From Haemonchus contortus (lineage: Eukaryota; Nematoda; Chromadorea; Rhabditida; Trichostrongylidae): a stretch of DNA of 64,000 nt. Position 1 is the stretch's first letter; every line of letters starts with the position of its first letter. The stretch covers positions 30,538,373-30,602,372 of the forward strand of contig LS997563.1 in NCBI GenBank assembly GCA_000469685.2, in the 5' to 3' direction. The notes under the pieces were generated by a model. That model had not been told where the DNA came from and made no database searches. It worked only from the letters and a program-made list of their open reading frames with translations. Shown piece by piece: positions 35,566-50,500 of this stretch. The position numbers were made by a program, and so were the translations under genes.

Positions 35566-38500
35566 ATGAACGGCAAAGGGACTCAACCGGCTGCTGGTGA
35601 CTATGGCCAACCTGGAGTGGCCGATGACTATGCAAGTATTAAGGATATTTTTTCTTTATGCCCCATTATTCTTTTTTTTTGTAGCATTACTCGAGAAAAT
35701 TGTATTGATCAAACGCCACCTTTCGATTTAGGACAGCGATGACTACTCGTCAGATGATGAGATCCAGTACTGTGATTGTATTGCGTCAGTCATCGCTCAG
35801 TCTTTGCCAGGGATGCCGGGGAAAAAAGGTTCAAAATTTAGTTATTTGTGTTGGGTTCGCAGTTTATAGAAAACTTTCACATGTTTGCATCCATTTTCTG
35901 TGTTTTACCAAAGGCAGAATTTTGCTAGATTCACACAACACTTCGTTTCAATAGCACTATTGTTGCCTCTTGAGAATGAGCTTTAGTACTGAAAAGTTAA
36001 ATTATACGTAGGTTTGCGAGAATTCCAATTAGCTGTTGCACCTGCAGCTCGCCATAATTACTCTATCTTGATCGCCTTTCAGTTCCTTGTAGAGGTCGAT
36101 GTTATAGAAATGCTCGGCATATCAAGAGCAGCTATGCAAAATTAAAGCTTTCAGGGATCATTCCATATGAAGCAGTTTTTGACACGCAAGCGCAAGCACG
36201 TAAACGAGGATACTGGATTCCTGGCGTCCCAGTCAATGCTAAGATAGTCAAAGTGGAGAGGAACACGGATAGGCGGATACATCTTATCAACACATTACTG
36301 TGAGTGCGACGATTATTCAGATTCGTTATGTACAAGCTTCGTATTCCGTACGACCTACCATCAGATTTTCACTTTTTTCCCAACTAATTGGGAAAATACC
36401 CTAAGATACATCGCTCACTTCTGAGCTATTGCATGGGGCCGAGAGGTGCGTGACTGCATTCAGATGGACAACGTTGGTAAAATGTTAGAAATGCAATAGA
36501 AAAGGGATTGGACATTCAATTTCCTCACGTCTGATTATATCCATTACCCGGTTAGTAAGATGGCGTCAAGAAAAGTTGCCCATTTTCTTTCTAGAGGCAT
36601 ATCTAAAGCACGGCTATGCGATTTAATAGTGATAAATTCTTATAAAATATTCCACCCGTCACGTTTTTCTTCGGATCGTTATCATTTCAACTTTACGGAT
36701 TTTAATACCTTTATCGATTCTTTACTGTTTTTTTTTCCTTCGAGCAAGATTAAGAGAGCAGTTCAATGGTTTTAATCCAGCCAATGATCGGTTAACATAA
36801 CTTAAACCCCGATTTTGGCGAGCTTTTCTCTCAGAAAAAGCATTTGTGGATTGTATTTTTCAGGTACACCATTCAGCTGGAGCATGGACAATTCAAGTGG
36901 AGTGTTGTACGAAACTATAAAGACTTCACTGCTTTGAACAGCAGGTTAAAGGCGCACAGAGCTGCACAACAATTCCTGGCTCCTGTCCGGAGGTTGGTAT
37001 TTCTTTTTGTCAAACTGAATTTTGGATTTGGTTTGAATCAATTTGAATGTTTTCACCAGCATTCAGAAAACATGACTCACCTTCTCTAATTCACTTTTTA
37101 GTGAAGCTCTAACGAAGACTTGTCACTGTACGATTTTTAGTTGGGCTTTTCGGAGCTTAGTCTCGAACTGAGAATAGCGGGAAATTGGAGACAGCTGAGG
37201 TTTTTTACTAACATTTCCGTAGCTTTACGTTGTATTTGACTCGTCTACTTCTACGCATGCTTGTAAGTATTGTAACAATATTCTCTGAAGTGAATGAGCC
37301 AGTCTTCATCATAATGAGCATAGCGAGCAATAGAGGAAGAGGACAAATTTTGGTCTCCAAAAACCAACATGTCGGCTGGCAATAGGCCATTAATCAATAA
37401 TATAAGAGTAGAAATCAGACGAGATTGCCAGAGGTAAGGAATTTATGAAAATAACAAGTGCAAAAAAAGGTGAAACTGAGTGTTCTGATTTAACGTAGTT
37501 CCCTTAAACGGAATGCATGGACTTTAAGTGAGACAATCGGTTGCTTCTACATAATTGCACTAGATGAGTTTGATTGGGTAGTGGGCTGACTGGTCCACGA
37601 CAATCCTCAATTGAAAACAAATATGGAGAGCATCATGGTTATTTAAGTTGTTTTTTCGCTATACTTTGCTTTTTTTGCTGCTTTCTAAGTTTATTTCCTT
37701 TTCCCATTTTATTGAAATTTTGTTTCATCTTGTAGCATGTACTCGTGTGTTGATCACTGCACGATTGTTTTAGATTATATCATCATAAAAGATATGAGTA
37801 AGTTTCGGTGTTGTCGATTATTCTAGGAGGCATGTGGAGACGTTTCGTGCTTCTCTGTAACTTGCGTATTGTGTCGAATGGCTATATAGCTTCAGCAACA
37901 GTCTTAATTGTGAGCGTATAGTTGAAATTTTTGTTGCAGAGCTCAAGAGCGTGTTGATGCGATGTTGGAATCAGTCGGTATTGATGTCATTCCTGATCAC
38001 AAAGAGGACTGCCCGTACTATCGTTCCAGTCATCGTCGTAGACGGCATGACTCAAAGGTTTAAAGTTTTCGGTTACCTTCTACTGTTTGCACTTTTATCG
38101 GTGTCGCAGCTAAGGTCAAATATCGTGTATTCCATGAAAGAGAGGTATTTGCCAAAGAGGTGAAGTGGGTATTGCCGAACCCCATTCCGTAGTCGCTCCT
38201 TTATCGTAGGTCGGGAATTCGGAGAAGGCGCAAGGGAATCGTATAATAGAGGACAAGTTTTGGGGGCTGTATTGACCATTTGCCGTAAAACTGTGATTGT
38301 CCTTGATTGATCGAATACAAATTGGCTATCAGTTACTTTACTCCGAAAGATATCAAAGCAATTTCTACAAACTTTTCTGAACAATGGAATTCTGGTCGGA
38401 AAGAGATAAACTCCAATAGATGTAATTTTATCTCGAATTCAGGTCTTATTGTAATCTTTTCCTTTTATTTGATTGCTTGAAAAACATTCGTCATTTTCAT

Positions 38501-41500
38501 TGTTACTATTATTATTGTTTTCACGGTTACGTTCATGTATTTATTATTTGCGGCCTTCTTACCGAAACTTCTGTAGTCGTAATTGATGGGAGTGAAGCCT
38601 ATCAAGATGAAATGATTGAAAAAAACTTTGAATGAACGTGGAAAGATCAGACTTACTTTTACCTGCGCTTCACATCGCTTTCGTGTTTCTAGTTGCCTGT
38701 GCTGAAGCGTGATGCCGACCCATTTGAAGACACGCGAACTGCATCTGTTACATCGCCTGGGAGCACTTCGCCTGAGTTGGAAGAGGCTCGGTTTAAGATA
38801 GCTCAAGCTGTTCAGTGTAAGCTCTTATATTAGTTTTAAGCATTCCTAGACTTTTTTATTTGTACGACACAAAGTGTGAGTTTTTTTAGCGGGCATTATG
38901 CAAGACGAAGGAGATGCTCCCGAAGAGAGGGGAACCAAGAAAAGGAGGACAAGAAAAAAGCATACCTTGCCCCATTTTCCCATCATTCCTGATTCCATGG
39001 TATCAAATTTGGAAACCAGGAAGGTAGGTGCTCTTACGAATATGCGCTGTCTAATTGTTTATTTTTATGTACACTTGATCGAGTAGAGTTCGAATCAAAT
39101 GAGCATTTTGAAGTTGTTCATGTCAGGATCAACTGGAGAATTGGCTTCAAATGCTGCTACACATTCCAATTAACAGGAATCACCACGAAACTGTAAGCAT
39201 TTAATATCATTCCACATCGGGTGTGTGTCGATTCGTGCGATTGTGGGTGCGTGCGGCAAATTGCGCGGCAAAATTCGGTGCGATATGGACGACTGCAGGG
39301 TTTATCATTAGGGCCCAAATTTGAAGCAAAGTAGGTTAGTAGTATTGTCCGACCCTACTGTGTACTCTACTTCAAGTTTGTGCCCCAATGATAGGCAAAA
39401 GAGTTGTTTGAATTATCACGAATTTCGCCGCGCAATTTGCCGGAATCGCACGAATCGAACGTCCCCCATTCCATCGAGTTGTTTTCAAAAATTTGTAGCT
39501 TTACCACGGCTCTTTTTCAGGCAGAGTTTCTGGAGGTTTCTCGTTTTTCCTTCGTCAACGAGTTAGGCGGGAAACATACTGAAGGTTTTGTGAAAAAGCG
39601 CCCTGGTGGCGCTCGAGTGTTCCTTGGCTGGAAGCAGTGCTGTGTTCGATATTTTCTTCCCTGGAGCAAGAGGTGAGTTACCTATCGTCTGTATAACTCA
39701 ACTTTAATCAGTACTGCTTCTACTGCAGTACTTGTGTTGACTTTTTACAATTCGAAATATCATTTTGTAAAGATGGCTCATGGTTCGAGACTCATTTGTG
39801 GCTTACATGGATCACAGAACTGAACGGATACGCTTGGTTCTATTGATGGATAAAGATTTCAAAGTTAGTAATGTTACCTTACATATTTTCTAGAAATTTT
39901 CTGCTAATTTGAATTTCTGTGCGATCGAATGATCTGGATCCCTTCAGTTGTTAGCGGAGGCTAAGAATTATCTAAGAGGGGCAAGGATGGCTCTTGAACA
40001 GCCCTTTTGTATTTTTTCTAGTATTCCATGTATTGAAGGCATTTTGATGTCAAGTCTCGTTATGTCTCGTCGAAGCATTAGTGAGATCTATAAGTCGTAT
40101 GTAGGATGGAATTTTGAACTTCATTTTCTCAGATTTAAGTCTTATGCATCTCTGTTTGTCAGGTAGCCGCGGGCGGAAAGGAAGCTGACGGCATACCGAC
40201 GGGTCTTATAATTTTCAATACCCAACAGTGAGTTAGTCTTACGTTTGAAGATGATAAGTTGCTTCAGATTGGATTGCACGTCATGGTCATTTTCAGTGAG
40301 TTACATCTCAAGTGCCGGCGCATAGAAGACACTGCTCGATGGAAAGCAATCATCGAAGAGGCTATGAACGGTATAGGAAGCATTTGGATTCAGCCACATC
40401 GATTCAGCTCTTCTTTTCCAATCCGAGAAAAGTCGTACGGAAAGTGGTTAGTGGTTGTGTTTTTTTTAAGAGGATGTACCTACTTGTCAGCTGTTGTTAG
40501 TAAATACCTTAGAATTGACAGCTGTTATAGTCGCAGAAAAGAGCATTGACCGGACAATCATATGTTCAGAAAAAGTCTTAGCTGCTCAAAATTCTCAGAG
40601 GAAACACCTTGAGAGAAGTGAAGTCACCATGTACCACTTTTTGATGATTACTACCCACGAATGACTCAAAAACAATGTACAAGTTACGCAAAAAGTTTAC
40701 CCTCGATTGGATAGGCAGGGTTACTTCAGGTGTTACGGGCTGCAGTTATGCCTCAGAAACTTCGGAAATTGGTTGTCGTTGCTCTCGCTTCAAATCAGTT
40801 CTTCATAGCGTTTCTATGTAAAGAAAAGTATAATGTTGTTTAGTTACACTCTGACCGTTTCTCCTCCCAAATTTATGAAAAGTTGCGCTAACGACTTTTT
40901 TGGACCATTGTTCAACTACTTCTAATGTTTTATAAAGTTAAAGGCTATTTCTAATAGGTTTGTTGATGCTCGCTCGTACATGTCGCACGCTGCCGATATG
41001 ATGGAGTTAGCCAGGGAGGAGATTTTCATCGCAGGATGGTGGTTAAGTCCAGAAGTGAGTATTTTGCATTTCTAAAGAACATTAAATTTTCTTCCACTAT
41101 TGTTGTGCAGTTGGAATCTGTTGCAATTTTTTGTTCATAAGTATTAAAACCCTAACCTTCAATCCTCTCCAACATTGGCACCTGAGTAAGGGCGGAAAAC
41201 CGCCCTCCTCTCAGATTCTGTGATCGTGCTCTCATCTTTTTTTAAGGGTTTATTTCTGGGCTGCAGTCTATGGATCGTTAGTGCGGGAAAAAGGGGATGG
41301 AGTAGACATTATTTCCGAATTTTTCTGTACTTTTACCGCATTGTTGATTATTCAAAGCTACTCATAGTAGACCACATGAATATACTTGTTTTACATTTGC
41401 GCTGCGTGAGTACGAACGCAGAGTGTGCATGGGGGAATGAAGAGTCAAAAGGGTGATTCAAAAGGGTATCAGAGACTCTTTCTTCACCTTGATCAATTTT

Positions 41501-44500
41501 GATCAATCGTATATGCCAAAATTCTCATACTCCTACAGAAGCTGGGCTGGCTTCGCCTTTGGGTTGGGTCAACGAAAAGTCATTTATTTTACTCGCCATT
41601 CAATAGTTGTGAATGCATTGTCATGTTACCTTCAAGTTTTTTTTCAGATCTACATGAAAAGACCAGCTTTGGAGGGAAACTATTGGAGACTTGACGAAAT
41701 TCTCAAAAGGAAAGCGAATCAGGGCGTGCACATTTTCATTCTAATGTACAAAGAAATGGAAATGGCTCTTGGTCTGAATAGTATGTATAGTAAGCGCACG
41801 TTCCAGGCTCTCCATCCAAACATCAAGGTTAATCACTTCATTCTCAGTATTGGCGAGTTTTATGATAAATATCAGACTTGTTCAGGTCATGCGCCACCCT
41901 GATCACTATCCATCTACGGGCACATTTTTCTGGGCACATCACGAAAAACTAGTTATTATTGACCAACTTATCGCATTTGTTGGCGGAGTTGATCTATGTT
42001 TTGGTCGTTGGGACGACCACCACCATCTTTTGACTGATCTTGGATCAGTACAGTTCGGTCAGCAACACCTTATTACGCAGGATATCAACATGGTAAGTTT
42101 TTCAGAGGTTTTTACTGAATTTTCTCTTCGAAACTATTCGTTAACTTTGACGGATTGATGATCTGTGATGTTGAGCGGACATTGCTGTTGTTTTTTCCCA
42201 TTTGGTCTGTCTATGGCAATTTTCGAAAGCAAGTTGGCTTCTTACCCACGTGTTATTTGACTTTCTTACTTCCACTTTCCTTACTTGCAGGCTTCCGGGT
42301 TGAGGGCGCTGGTTAGCGCTCCGCTCACTCTATCTCCACTCGGCTTAGAGGAGAATGAGGAAGTTGATTCCAGTAAAGGTGTCGAAGCTTCGGATAAGAA
42401 TGAAGGTAAACGTAGTTCAGAGTCTTCTCTCAAATCGCTGGCCAGAGGTAGTGTTCATGTTGAAGATCATGGTTTCCGATCTCCATACGAATGTATCTAT
42501 TTACAGTAGCGCTCAAAAGTCTTCGGCCAAACGCTTTTACGCTTTTTCGTTCATAACTTTTTCCTTAGTGGAGCAAATTTCGCGAAATTTTGATACGTTT
42601 GTCTAAAGCATATTTCCCACAATATAACATGATTTGACTGCAAAGCCAATATCCACGTAACTAAGAGGAAGGTGTTAGTTGCAGTAATAGACTTCGCTGA
42701 AAGCAATTTAGCACGTCTGAAGTTATTCGCACCTTACGTACGTTTTTCTCATACACGATGTGCGGCAGTAGCGCTCGTACACTTTAGAGATGACAGAAAC
42801 GAGAGAAATCCCAGAACGACCGTATTTCTGGTTGGCCTTGAGTTTTAGATCTTTGGAGTATCTGGAACATGATCAGATTATAGGTTATTAGTGGTAAATA
42901 TTCACAACACATCCGTGCTACACATATAGAAATTCCGCATGATTAGATCCAGTAGGAAAGGAGTTACAAATGAAAAGAACGATTGAGGAAGCATTTGGCC
43001 AATACGACTTTGCACTTCTCTCCTGTTGCCGCGCTCTATTTTCTTACAATCTGCAATGAGATGCTATTTAGGAGAGTCGAGGGTCTAGAAGACTTCCTTA
43101 GGACGTGCTGTTATCTAGGGATTTTTCAATAACAGTTCTGCACTTCCAAAACTTAGTGTGCTGGAGTCTGTTTATCGCACATTCTCCATTGCTTTTATTT
43201 CTTCGCAGAGGATCAATAAAATTTTGCCTGGATGTCAAGTTGAATACATAGAATAAAGTGATAGCTATTAAAAGGAACAAAATTTCGTCAATTCTCCAGC
43301 GGAAATGGGATTAAAAAAATTCGGGAGTCGCAGTTTCGCAGACTTAAATGGAAAACGTGAATTCACGGGCGTATCACTCTAGGGTGAAGTGAATCTCCTC
43401 AATTGAGAACTGTACCACACTTCTCTCAATTTAATTACCTGTTAGCGGTTAGGCGATTTTCATCTTGAACACTACCTATTCCTTTCGAATCCGGCATTTA
43501 GCTGCTAGTGATTTACTTTGGCAGTTGGAACATTGAAAGAGCATCGTCAAGTGACCACAATTGCAATAGGTAACGTTGAGAAGGACGGGTCTGCATATAC
43601 GAACAAGGCTGCTGAAGATGAACAGGTGAATATTTTGTTGTTCATACTTTGTGTTTTGGCAATTATGTGATCGTTGTTAAAACTGTCACAGAGTAACGCT
43701 GCTTATTTCTTGATTTTTTGAATATTGACTCAAATCTCTTCGTGATCTTGGTTTTCCGATGACGTGGTTCATGATTCTCTACGGGACTTTGCTGTGCGAA
43801 TAAAGGGCAATACTGCATATAGGTCTTTATCAAGAACTGTGTGCAATACCGGTTCTTATAGTCCTGATATCAATTTAGTCATTTCCTGTTTTCGATTTTC
43901 TGTATCTATTTCAAGCCAAAGGCTTTTTAAACCTTAATTTGTTGTCAGTTGGTTATGAGCACGGTCCCTCCATTTAGTTCTCATAACCGATAAACAATCA
44001 GCATTTGATCCTCACTTCTAAGCTCACAAATGAATAGTTCGAACCGAACGAATGTATAGTAGAACTCTAGGGCTACTCATTGACCTACTTGTAATAGTCT
44101 GTTCGATAGAGTCGAGTAACTTAGCGAATAACTTATGAAGTCGTACAGTAATTTACCCACTCTCATGACCAGTAGGAAGCTTTTCCTACTAACTATTCTT
44201 ACTTCAGGTTGTATACGCCGATGCAGATACTGGAGGGGTGTTGTTAACAATCAGCAAGAAAGGTATGCCTCTTAACCATGCCATAATTCTTTCTACTTTC
44301 GTCAGTTGAGTTCTCAAGGTGAATATTCGTAGGAACCCGTTCAGTATCAGCGGACTCACCTCGGAGAACGCCTACACCTGATCCATCAGCTGCAAGCCCA
44401 CCTACTTCTCAGCGAAGTACAGCCTCTCGATTAGCTGCTGCTTCTGGAAAGAAGCTCACTTTTCTGAGTGTGGTTGAAGATGCACAAGGAAAAAAGGTGA

Positions 44501-47500
44501 GATTCGGAACCATTCATGTTATTCCTATGTATCCTATTCATTTGTCTTAAATACTTTCAGAATGCTGATGAGGTTCGTGAGAGGTTATTTTTTGTAATGT
44601 TTTTTGCTTCATTTGAGGTTTCATGAACTATCCATCTGCACTCAAACCTTTCAATATTGGCCTGTCATTTTTTCCGCATCTCATTTTATGTTCATTTTCA
44701 CTCCCCATCCGCACTGTGTGAACAATCATGCTATACGATATGACAAGCTCAGTTTCTCTGCATGCTATTACCCTCCCCTCCCTACTCCCCTCCCTCTCCA
44801 CATAAATTTCGGGGGCTTCTTTAAACTGTAATTCGGTGATTTTATCGAGAGCAATTTGACAATTTAAGCATGTTCGTCGCGCTGCGTCGGCTACTGCTCG
44901 AACTCGTGCACCATTGGACATGCTTGACAAAGCAGGTCCACCACCTTCCGTGCTCGATAAAGCCACGAAAATGGGATTGGATTTCTCAACAGCTGTGGAA
45001 AAGTACAAGGAATATGTCGAAAGTGGTGCAGTGCAAAAGGTAGGTTGTGAAAAGTTTAGTAATCCAAGTGGAAGCTGTATTTCTATAAAGGAAAGAATGC
45101 GGTGGAACAGGCATCAGTTTTGAATTTCCTTGCATTCAATCGAGTGATTTCCTTCTTCGCGTTGCAGGAAAAACATCGCTCTCAGACCCCACCGTTGAAA
45201 AGACGAGAAAGTCGTTTTTCCAGAGTGGTTGACAACTGGAAGAGCAATAGAGCCAGAAAAAAGTGGAAGCAGGTCATCTTCCTTTTTCCTTTGGTTTTCA
45301 CCCTGACTATAATCTATTAAATGTTATTTCTGTAGGTGCTGGACTCTGATGAAGTGACAGCTGGTTATGAGCTAGATTTTCTACGTTTGAAACAGATGGA
45401 TTCTGAAGATAAGGACTCCATAGATGGTGGTGTGAAGTTGTGGATAGGAAAGGATTATGTGAATTACATTCACAAGGACTTTGTCGAAGTTGATCTGCCC
45501 TTCCACGGTAACTCTTTTTTCGCGTACACTCACTTCTTTCATTTTCTTTGTGACTGCTAGGTTTCCAGTCGCTTGGTTTCCCGTTTCACTCGAGTAACTC
45601 AGTTTTCATTTTGGGCTTTTTCTTCGGAAAATCGTCATTTTTTACAACTTTTCTCTTCATTCCTAGTGATCGTATGGTTTATTAGATTTCATTGATCGCG
45701 GTGCTACACCTCGAATGCCGTGGCACGACATCCATTCTGTAACATTCGGAGTACCTGCAAGAGACGTTGCCAGGCATTTTATTCAGCGATGGAATGCAAC
45801 CAAGACGGAAAAGCTCAAGGTTCCGAAAACTATTCAGACTTCCAATGTTTTTTTGAAAGTTTTTAACTTCATTTTTTACTGCATAGTCATTTTCAGTGGA
45901 TAAACTTTTGAGTTGTTTTTTTTCAAGATGCTTCAATTTTAATCGTTTAGGATGATGAAACTCTCCCTTATCTCCTCCCAAAAAGTTACGAGAATCTGAA
46001 AGTGCCTCGTGTGTTCAAGAACCCTGCTTTCAGCTATAACGTTGACATTCAAGTGAGTCGAGTTTTGCTTCAATTTTTGGCTTCCCTTTGTTTTTCTCTC
46101 TCCTCATTGTTCTGCATCTCGTTATTTCAATTCGGAACTAAACCTACATCGAGCAAAAATTGCATATGAAGTGGCTTGCTCTTTCTATTTCTTTGAAGTG
46201 CTGGTGTAATTAGAGTAATGTTCACAATAATCGATTGTGCAGAGTGATTACTCCCTGACCTTTACCAGCATCTCCCCTGTGAAACCTCACCATGTTGTTT
46301 ATCTCAAACTGCATGGAGAGGGCTGAGCTGCTTCCTTGATTCACTAACAAAGCTAATGATTGAAACCTACGCATCGTTGCTGAACTCTTCAGTTAGTCCG
46401 ACATTGATAATTGCTGTTGTTTTCCGCAATTGCTCTCGACGCTATGCCGAAAATGCCAGAAGGGGAAAAGGCACTTGTTCGGTTAGTGTTCGAGATCTTT
46501 CAAGGTTCTGGAAGGGAACAGAGGGTCCAACGAAATCAAAAATGATCAAATATCAAATAATTGAGCGGAGTAGACAATTGAGAAAAATTTTACGAAGGTT
46601 CCAATTCTTATCTACGCCTTCAATCTTGAAGTGTGCCTTTTTCTTGCAAGTTTTTTTTATGAAAGCCGGGATTTTTTTAAAGGCTTGCTCCGAATGTCAT
46701 AACTGAAGTTTTCCTTTTTGTGGTAAATGTTCACAAATTGTTGCTTGCTTGATGTAGAGGTACCTTAAAGATAATAAAATAGGTTTTATAATTCTTCAGG
46801 GGTTTGGGGCCAGTGAAAGTGATTGAAAATTCCTTGTTTGATAGAAAAACAGTGCTCATTCAGGTCAGTTTTATTTTACTCGGCTGAACTCGCTCGTTCC
46901 AGGTTTTACGCTCACTCTCAAATTGGTCGGGATTGATAAACCAAACAGAAGATTCGATACAGATGGCTTACCTTTCGCTCATTGCTAACTCAAAGGTAGT
47001 TAGCGAAACCTTCGACAAAAGTCACTATTCTTCCTTCTTCGATGTGTTTTTATTTCAGCATTTTATTTACATCGAAAATCAGTTCTTTGTCTCGATGATC
47101 GATTCGAACGATGTGCTTAACGAGATTTGTAAGGTGATCTGCAATCGTGTGATCCGAGCTTATAAGTACGTCCTGGCTGCATTTCTACTCTCCATAGCGA
47201 TGTTTAATATTCTTTCTTAAAGAGAAAAGGAACCATACCGAGTGTACATAATGATCCCACTGATGCCTGGATTCGAGGGTAATGTGGGAGCACCAGGAGG
47301 TTCTTCTCTGCAAGCCGTTCTACACTGGACTTACCAATCCCTCAGTCGTGGCCCAAATTCGCTATTCGAACGTCTTAAAGTGGTAAGTTGAGACCTTATT
47401 AAATGTTACTTTGATTTAATTGATTCAAATTGACAAGACGATACTCTTTGAGAACGGAGGTGCCATACAAACCAATGTAGTGTAACGGTAAAGTAGGCGC

Positions 47501-50500
47501 GAGCACTCTTGAGGCAATTCACGTACTATTTTTAAGCTAAGTTCACCTCGGCAAAGTGGCCTCGTGCTCACAATCATTTTTCGCCGAGGTCTTTCTAGAA
47601 AAATTGCTGTTTACTTCATCGAGATGAAGCAATAGAGTATTGCAAAAAGTGAAATTAGAAGTCCTAAATGGATACTGGTTCAGGTTGTACCCAATCCACG
47701 CGATTACATCTCTGTGTGCTCCTTGCGATCAAACGACGTTCTTTGTGGGAAATTGGTCAGTGACATTAGAAGTTAGTGGTTCATTCACTACCACATATTT
47801 ATAATCGTTTTAGGTGACTGAGTTAATATATGTTCATTGCAAGTTACTAATAGTCGACGACGAGCATGTTATAATTGGATCTGCCAATATAAACGATAGA
47901 TCACAGGTAAAACGATACGCCTTTCTCATGTTTTAATTCTTCAGAAATTCTCAAAAAGCTTATTTCAGGTTGGAAATCGGGATTCAGAAGTGTGCCTTCT
48001 ATTTACCGATACTGAAAAGGAGCCTTCAGTCATGAACGGGCGACCTTACGCAGCTGGGAAGTTTGCGAAATCTCTACGAGTGCAATGCATGCAGGTAGCA
48101 AACGTTTTCATATCTTGGTCTCTGATTTTGATTGAGAAGACTGAAATTCGGGCACTATTTACCCTTTACTGCCCCACTTTGTCGAGAATTGGCTGAATTT
48201 CTATCGAATTTTTTTCAAAAAGATGAAACCGACTAGAAACTTGTCTAGAGGGGTAATTGACCCGTAGAACACGAGTATCGCATCCATTCGTCATGAAAGT
48301 GCCTGGCGCACCCGTGCGGCCCAAGTTTTCAGCAAGTTTGGTGACCCAGCTCCATTTGACCTCGGCGTCTGTGGCGGGAGTACTAGGCATCTTCATGACG
48401 AGTCAATGCGATAATCGTGTTCTACGGGTCAAATTACCCCTCTAGGCAAGTTTCTAGTCCGTTTGCTCTTTTTGAAAGAAATTCGATTGAAATCCAGCCC
48501 ATTCTCGACAAAGTGGGGCAGTAAAGGGTAAATAGTGCCGAAATTCGTTTTTGGTTTTTTTTTTTGAGAGAGAGAGCGTGAGGGTCGTGAGCTTACTGGG
48601 CAAGCAGCATACCGAGTAATTTCTCTATTGATCAGAATAATCTTTTCTCTGCGATATTTCGAGGCCGTAGCTCTGACCGTACAGGGATTTTTCTTTATTG
48701 CTACCGAGCATTGCTTGAAAGTTTTTATTTTTCTTTAAATTTCTTTTTGGAATCACTCACAATTAGCAACGGGTTGAGCAACTGCTTATCAGGAGCACTT
48801 GGGTCTGCTTCCGGATGCACGGCGTCCCTCACATTTCAAGTATGATGTCTCCTTGGATGATCCTGTGGCAGAATCGTTCTTTGTTGATGTGTGGCAAAGC
48901 ACCGCAAGGTCCAATATGTTAATTTATGAAGAGGTGGGTAAAATGGTATCATTCAGTTTTGCAATACAATTTCATGGCTATTTGTTAAGGTATTCCGAAC
49001 ATATCCAACCGATAATGTGGAGACTTTCGAAGAATTCGAAAAGTGGACAGGGCAAATGCCTTTGGCAGAATACTCACCTCAGCAAGCTAAGGAAAAACTC
49101 AGAGACTTGAATGGTAGGTGTAATGCTTTCATATCATTTTGAAATTTGCTTTTTATTCCAATTGAATATTGATTATGAATAGTTTCAAAAGTTTTGCGCT
49201 GTATGAGAGAGCCCTAGACGCCATGATTGTTTTGTTTTAGTTCAGTTTTGGGGCTGTTTATTTTTAGGAGTTCATTTACATGTGTGATTCTTTTTTTCCA
49301 CTCTTACCGTGTGACGGAGACGGTGATTCATGCTAAACGTTCTTATTTGTATATCCTTTACGTGAGATTGCCTTTGTTCAAAGCGCGTGTGAACGGTGGT
49401 TTGCTAGTCTGACCAATGGACTTGTACCGTACACGTGTAATATGTTTATTACGACGAGCAAGGTAACCGACAATAATATACGAATTTGCAGGCTTACAGG
49501 GTGTCCCAAAATTATTTGCGCCAAAGTTCAGTAATTTTTAAGGTAGAAATAATCTATCAAATTCACATTACCTGCTATTAATTAGCTGCATAAGAAGGTT
49601 TCCTTGCGATATGCATGGTTACTGATGTGGAACTCCCATTATCTTTCAGATGGAGGAGGCTCATTCAATGCCACTTGCAATCATTGACGCGCCAGAAGTG
49701 GAAGGGCTTTATGAAATTCTTTGGGATTTTTCTAATAACCGTATAGGAGGCTATTAAACGATATAGAAAAGAAGATTGAATCAGAGACAAACCAGGAAAG
49801 ATAGAAAGGTAGAATGCTCCTGAAGATAGGACTATCAAAATGGTCCGTCTGCCAATCGGTCGGGATCCTGGGTGAGCTATCAAAAGGAAGTCAACGGGCA
49901 CGGCTTATCCGAGTTATCGCGATGGAAGAATGTCACGCAGAAGCCTCACTACCATTCCTATCGTATGCTCCAATCCCGATCTCAATAGATTCTGCAGGGC
50001 CAAAAAATGCAGAAAGTCGCAGATCCACTTGAGTGATGACACGCAACCCTTCGTCGTTTTCTCTGATCAAAAAATTTTTACGATAAAACCATCCCTCAAC
50101 AACCAAAACGTTCGCGTTCCGGAAAGAAACATCCAGCGTGTAATATCTCCCAAAAAGGTTGCTATCAAAGTAGTAAAATGATGTTTCTCGAGGAAATCAC
50201 TGGCAAGGGTAAGCCGCTCATGGTTTCTTCGGTGCAGGCGTGAAAATTGGCCAAGACCAGTACTCGAACAGCGTACTGATGGAAGTACTGAAGCACTGAT
50301 CAGGCTACGTTTTCTGAAACATCTCGTAGTCCTTCCAGCAGGACGCTACTCTAGCCCACAGAGCCAAGCTTGCCCGCGAGTGGTGCCGACGACAGCTGCC
50401 CGACTTCATTGGTGAAGAGGAATGGTCATCCTATTTTCCAGAACTTGACTCACTTGAACCCCACGAATGGTCCCTGATTAGAAGAGGACCTGTCGAGTTT

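Noticed and set aside
46356..46706. 116-codon frame between PLD exons 25 and 26
   Set aside because: It lies in the intron, has no PLD similarity, and exons 25 and 26 join in phase without it.
47460..47560. tRNA-like string gtagtgtaacggtaaagtag in a PLD intron
   Set aside because: No T arm, acceptor stem or B box can be formed around it and it does not match the SINE family.
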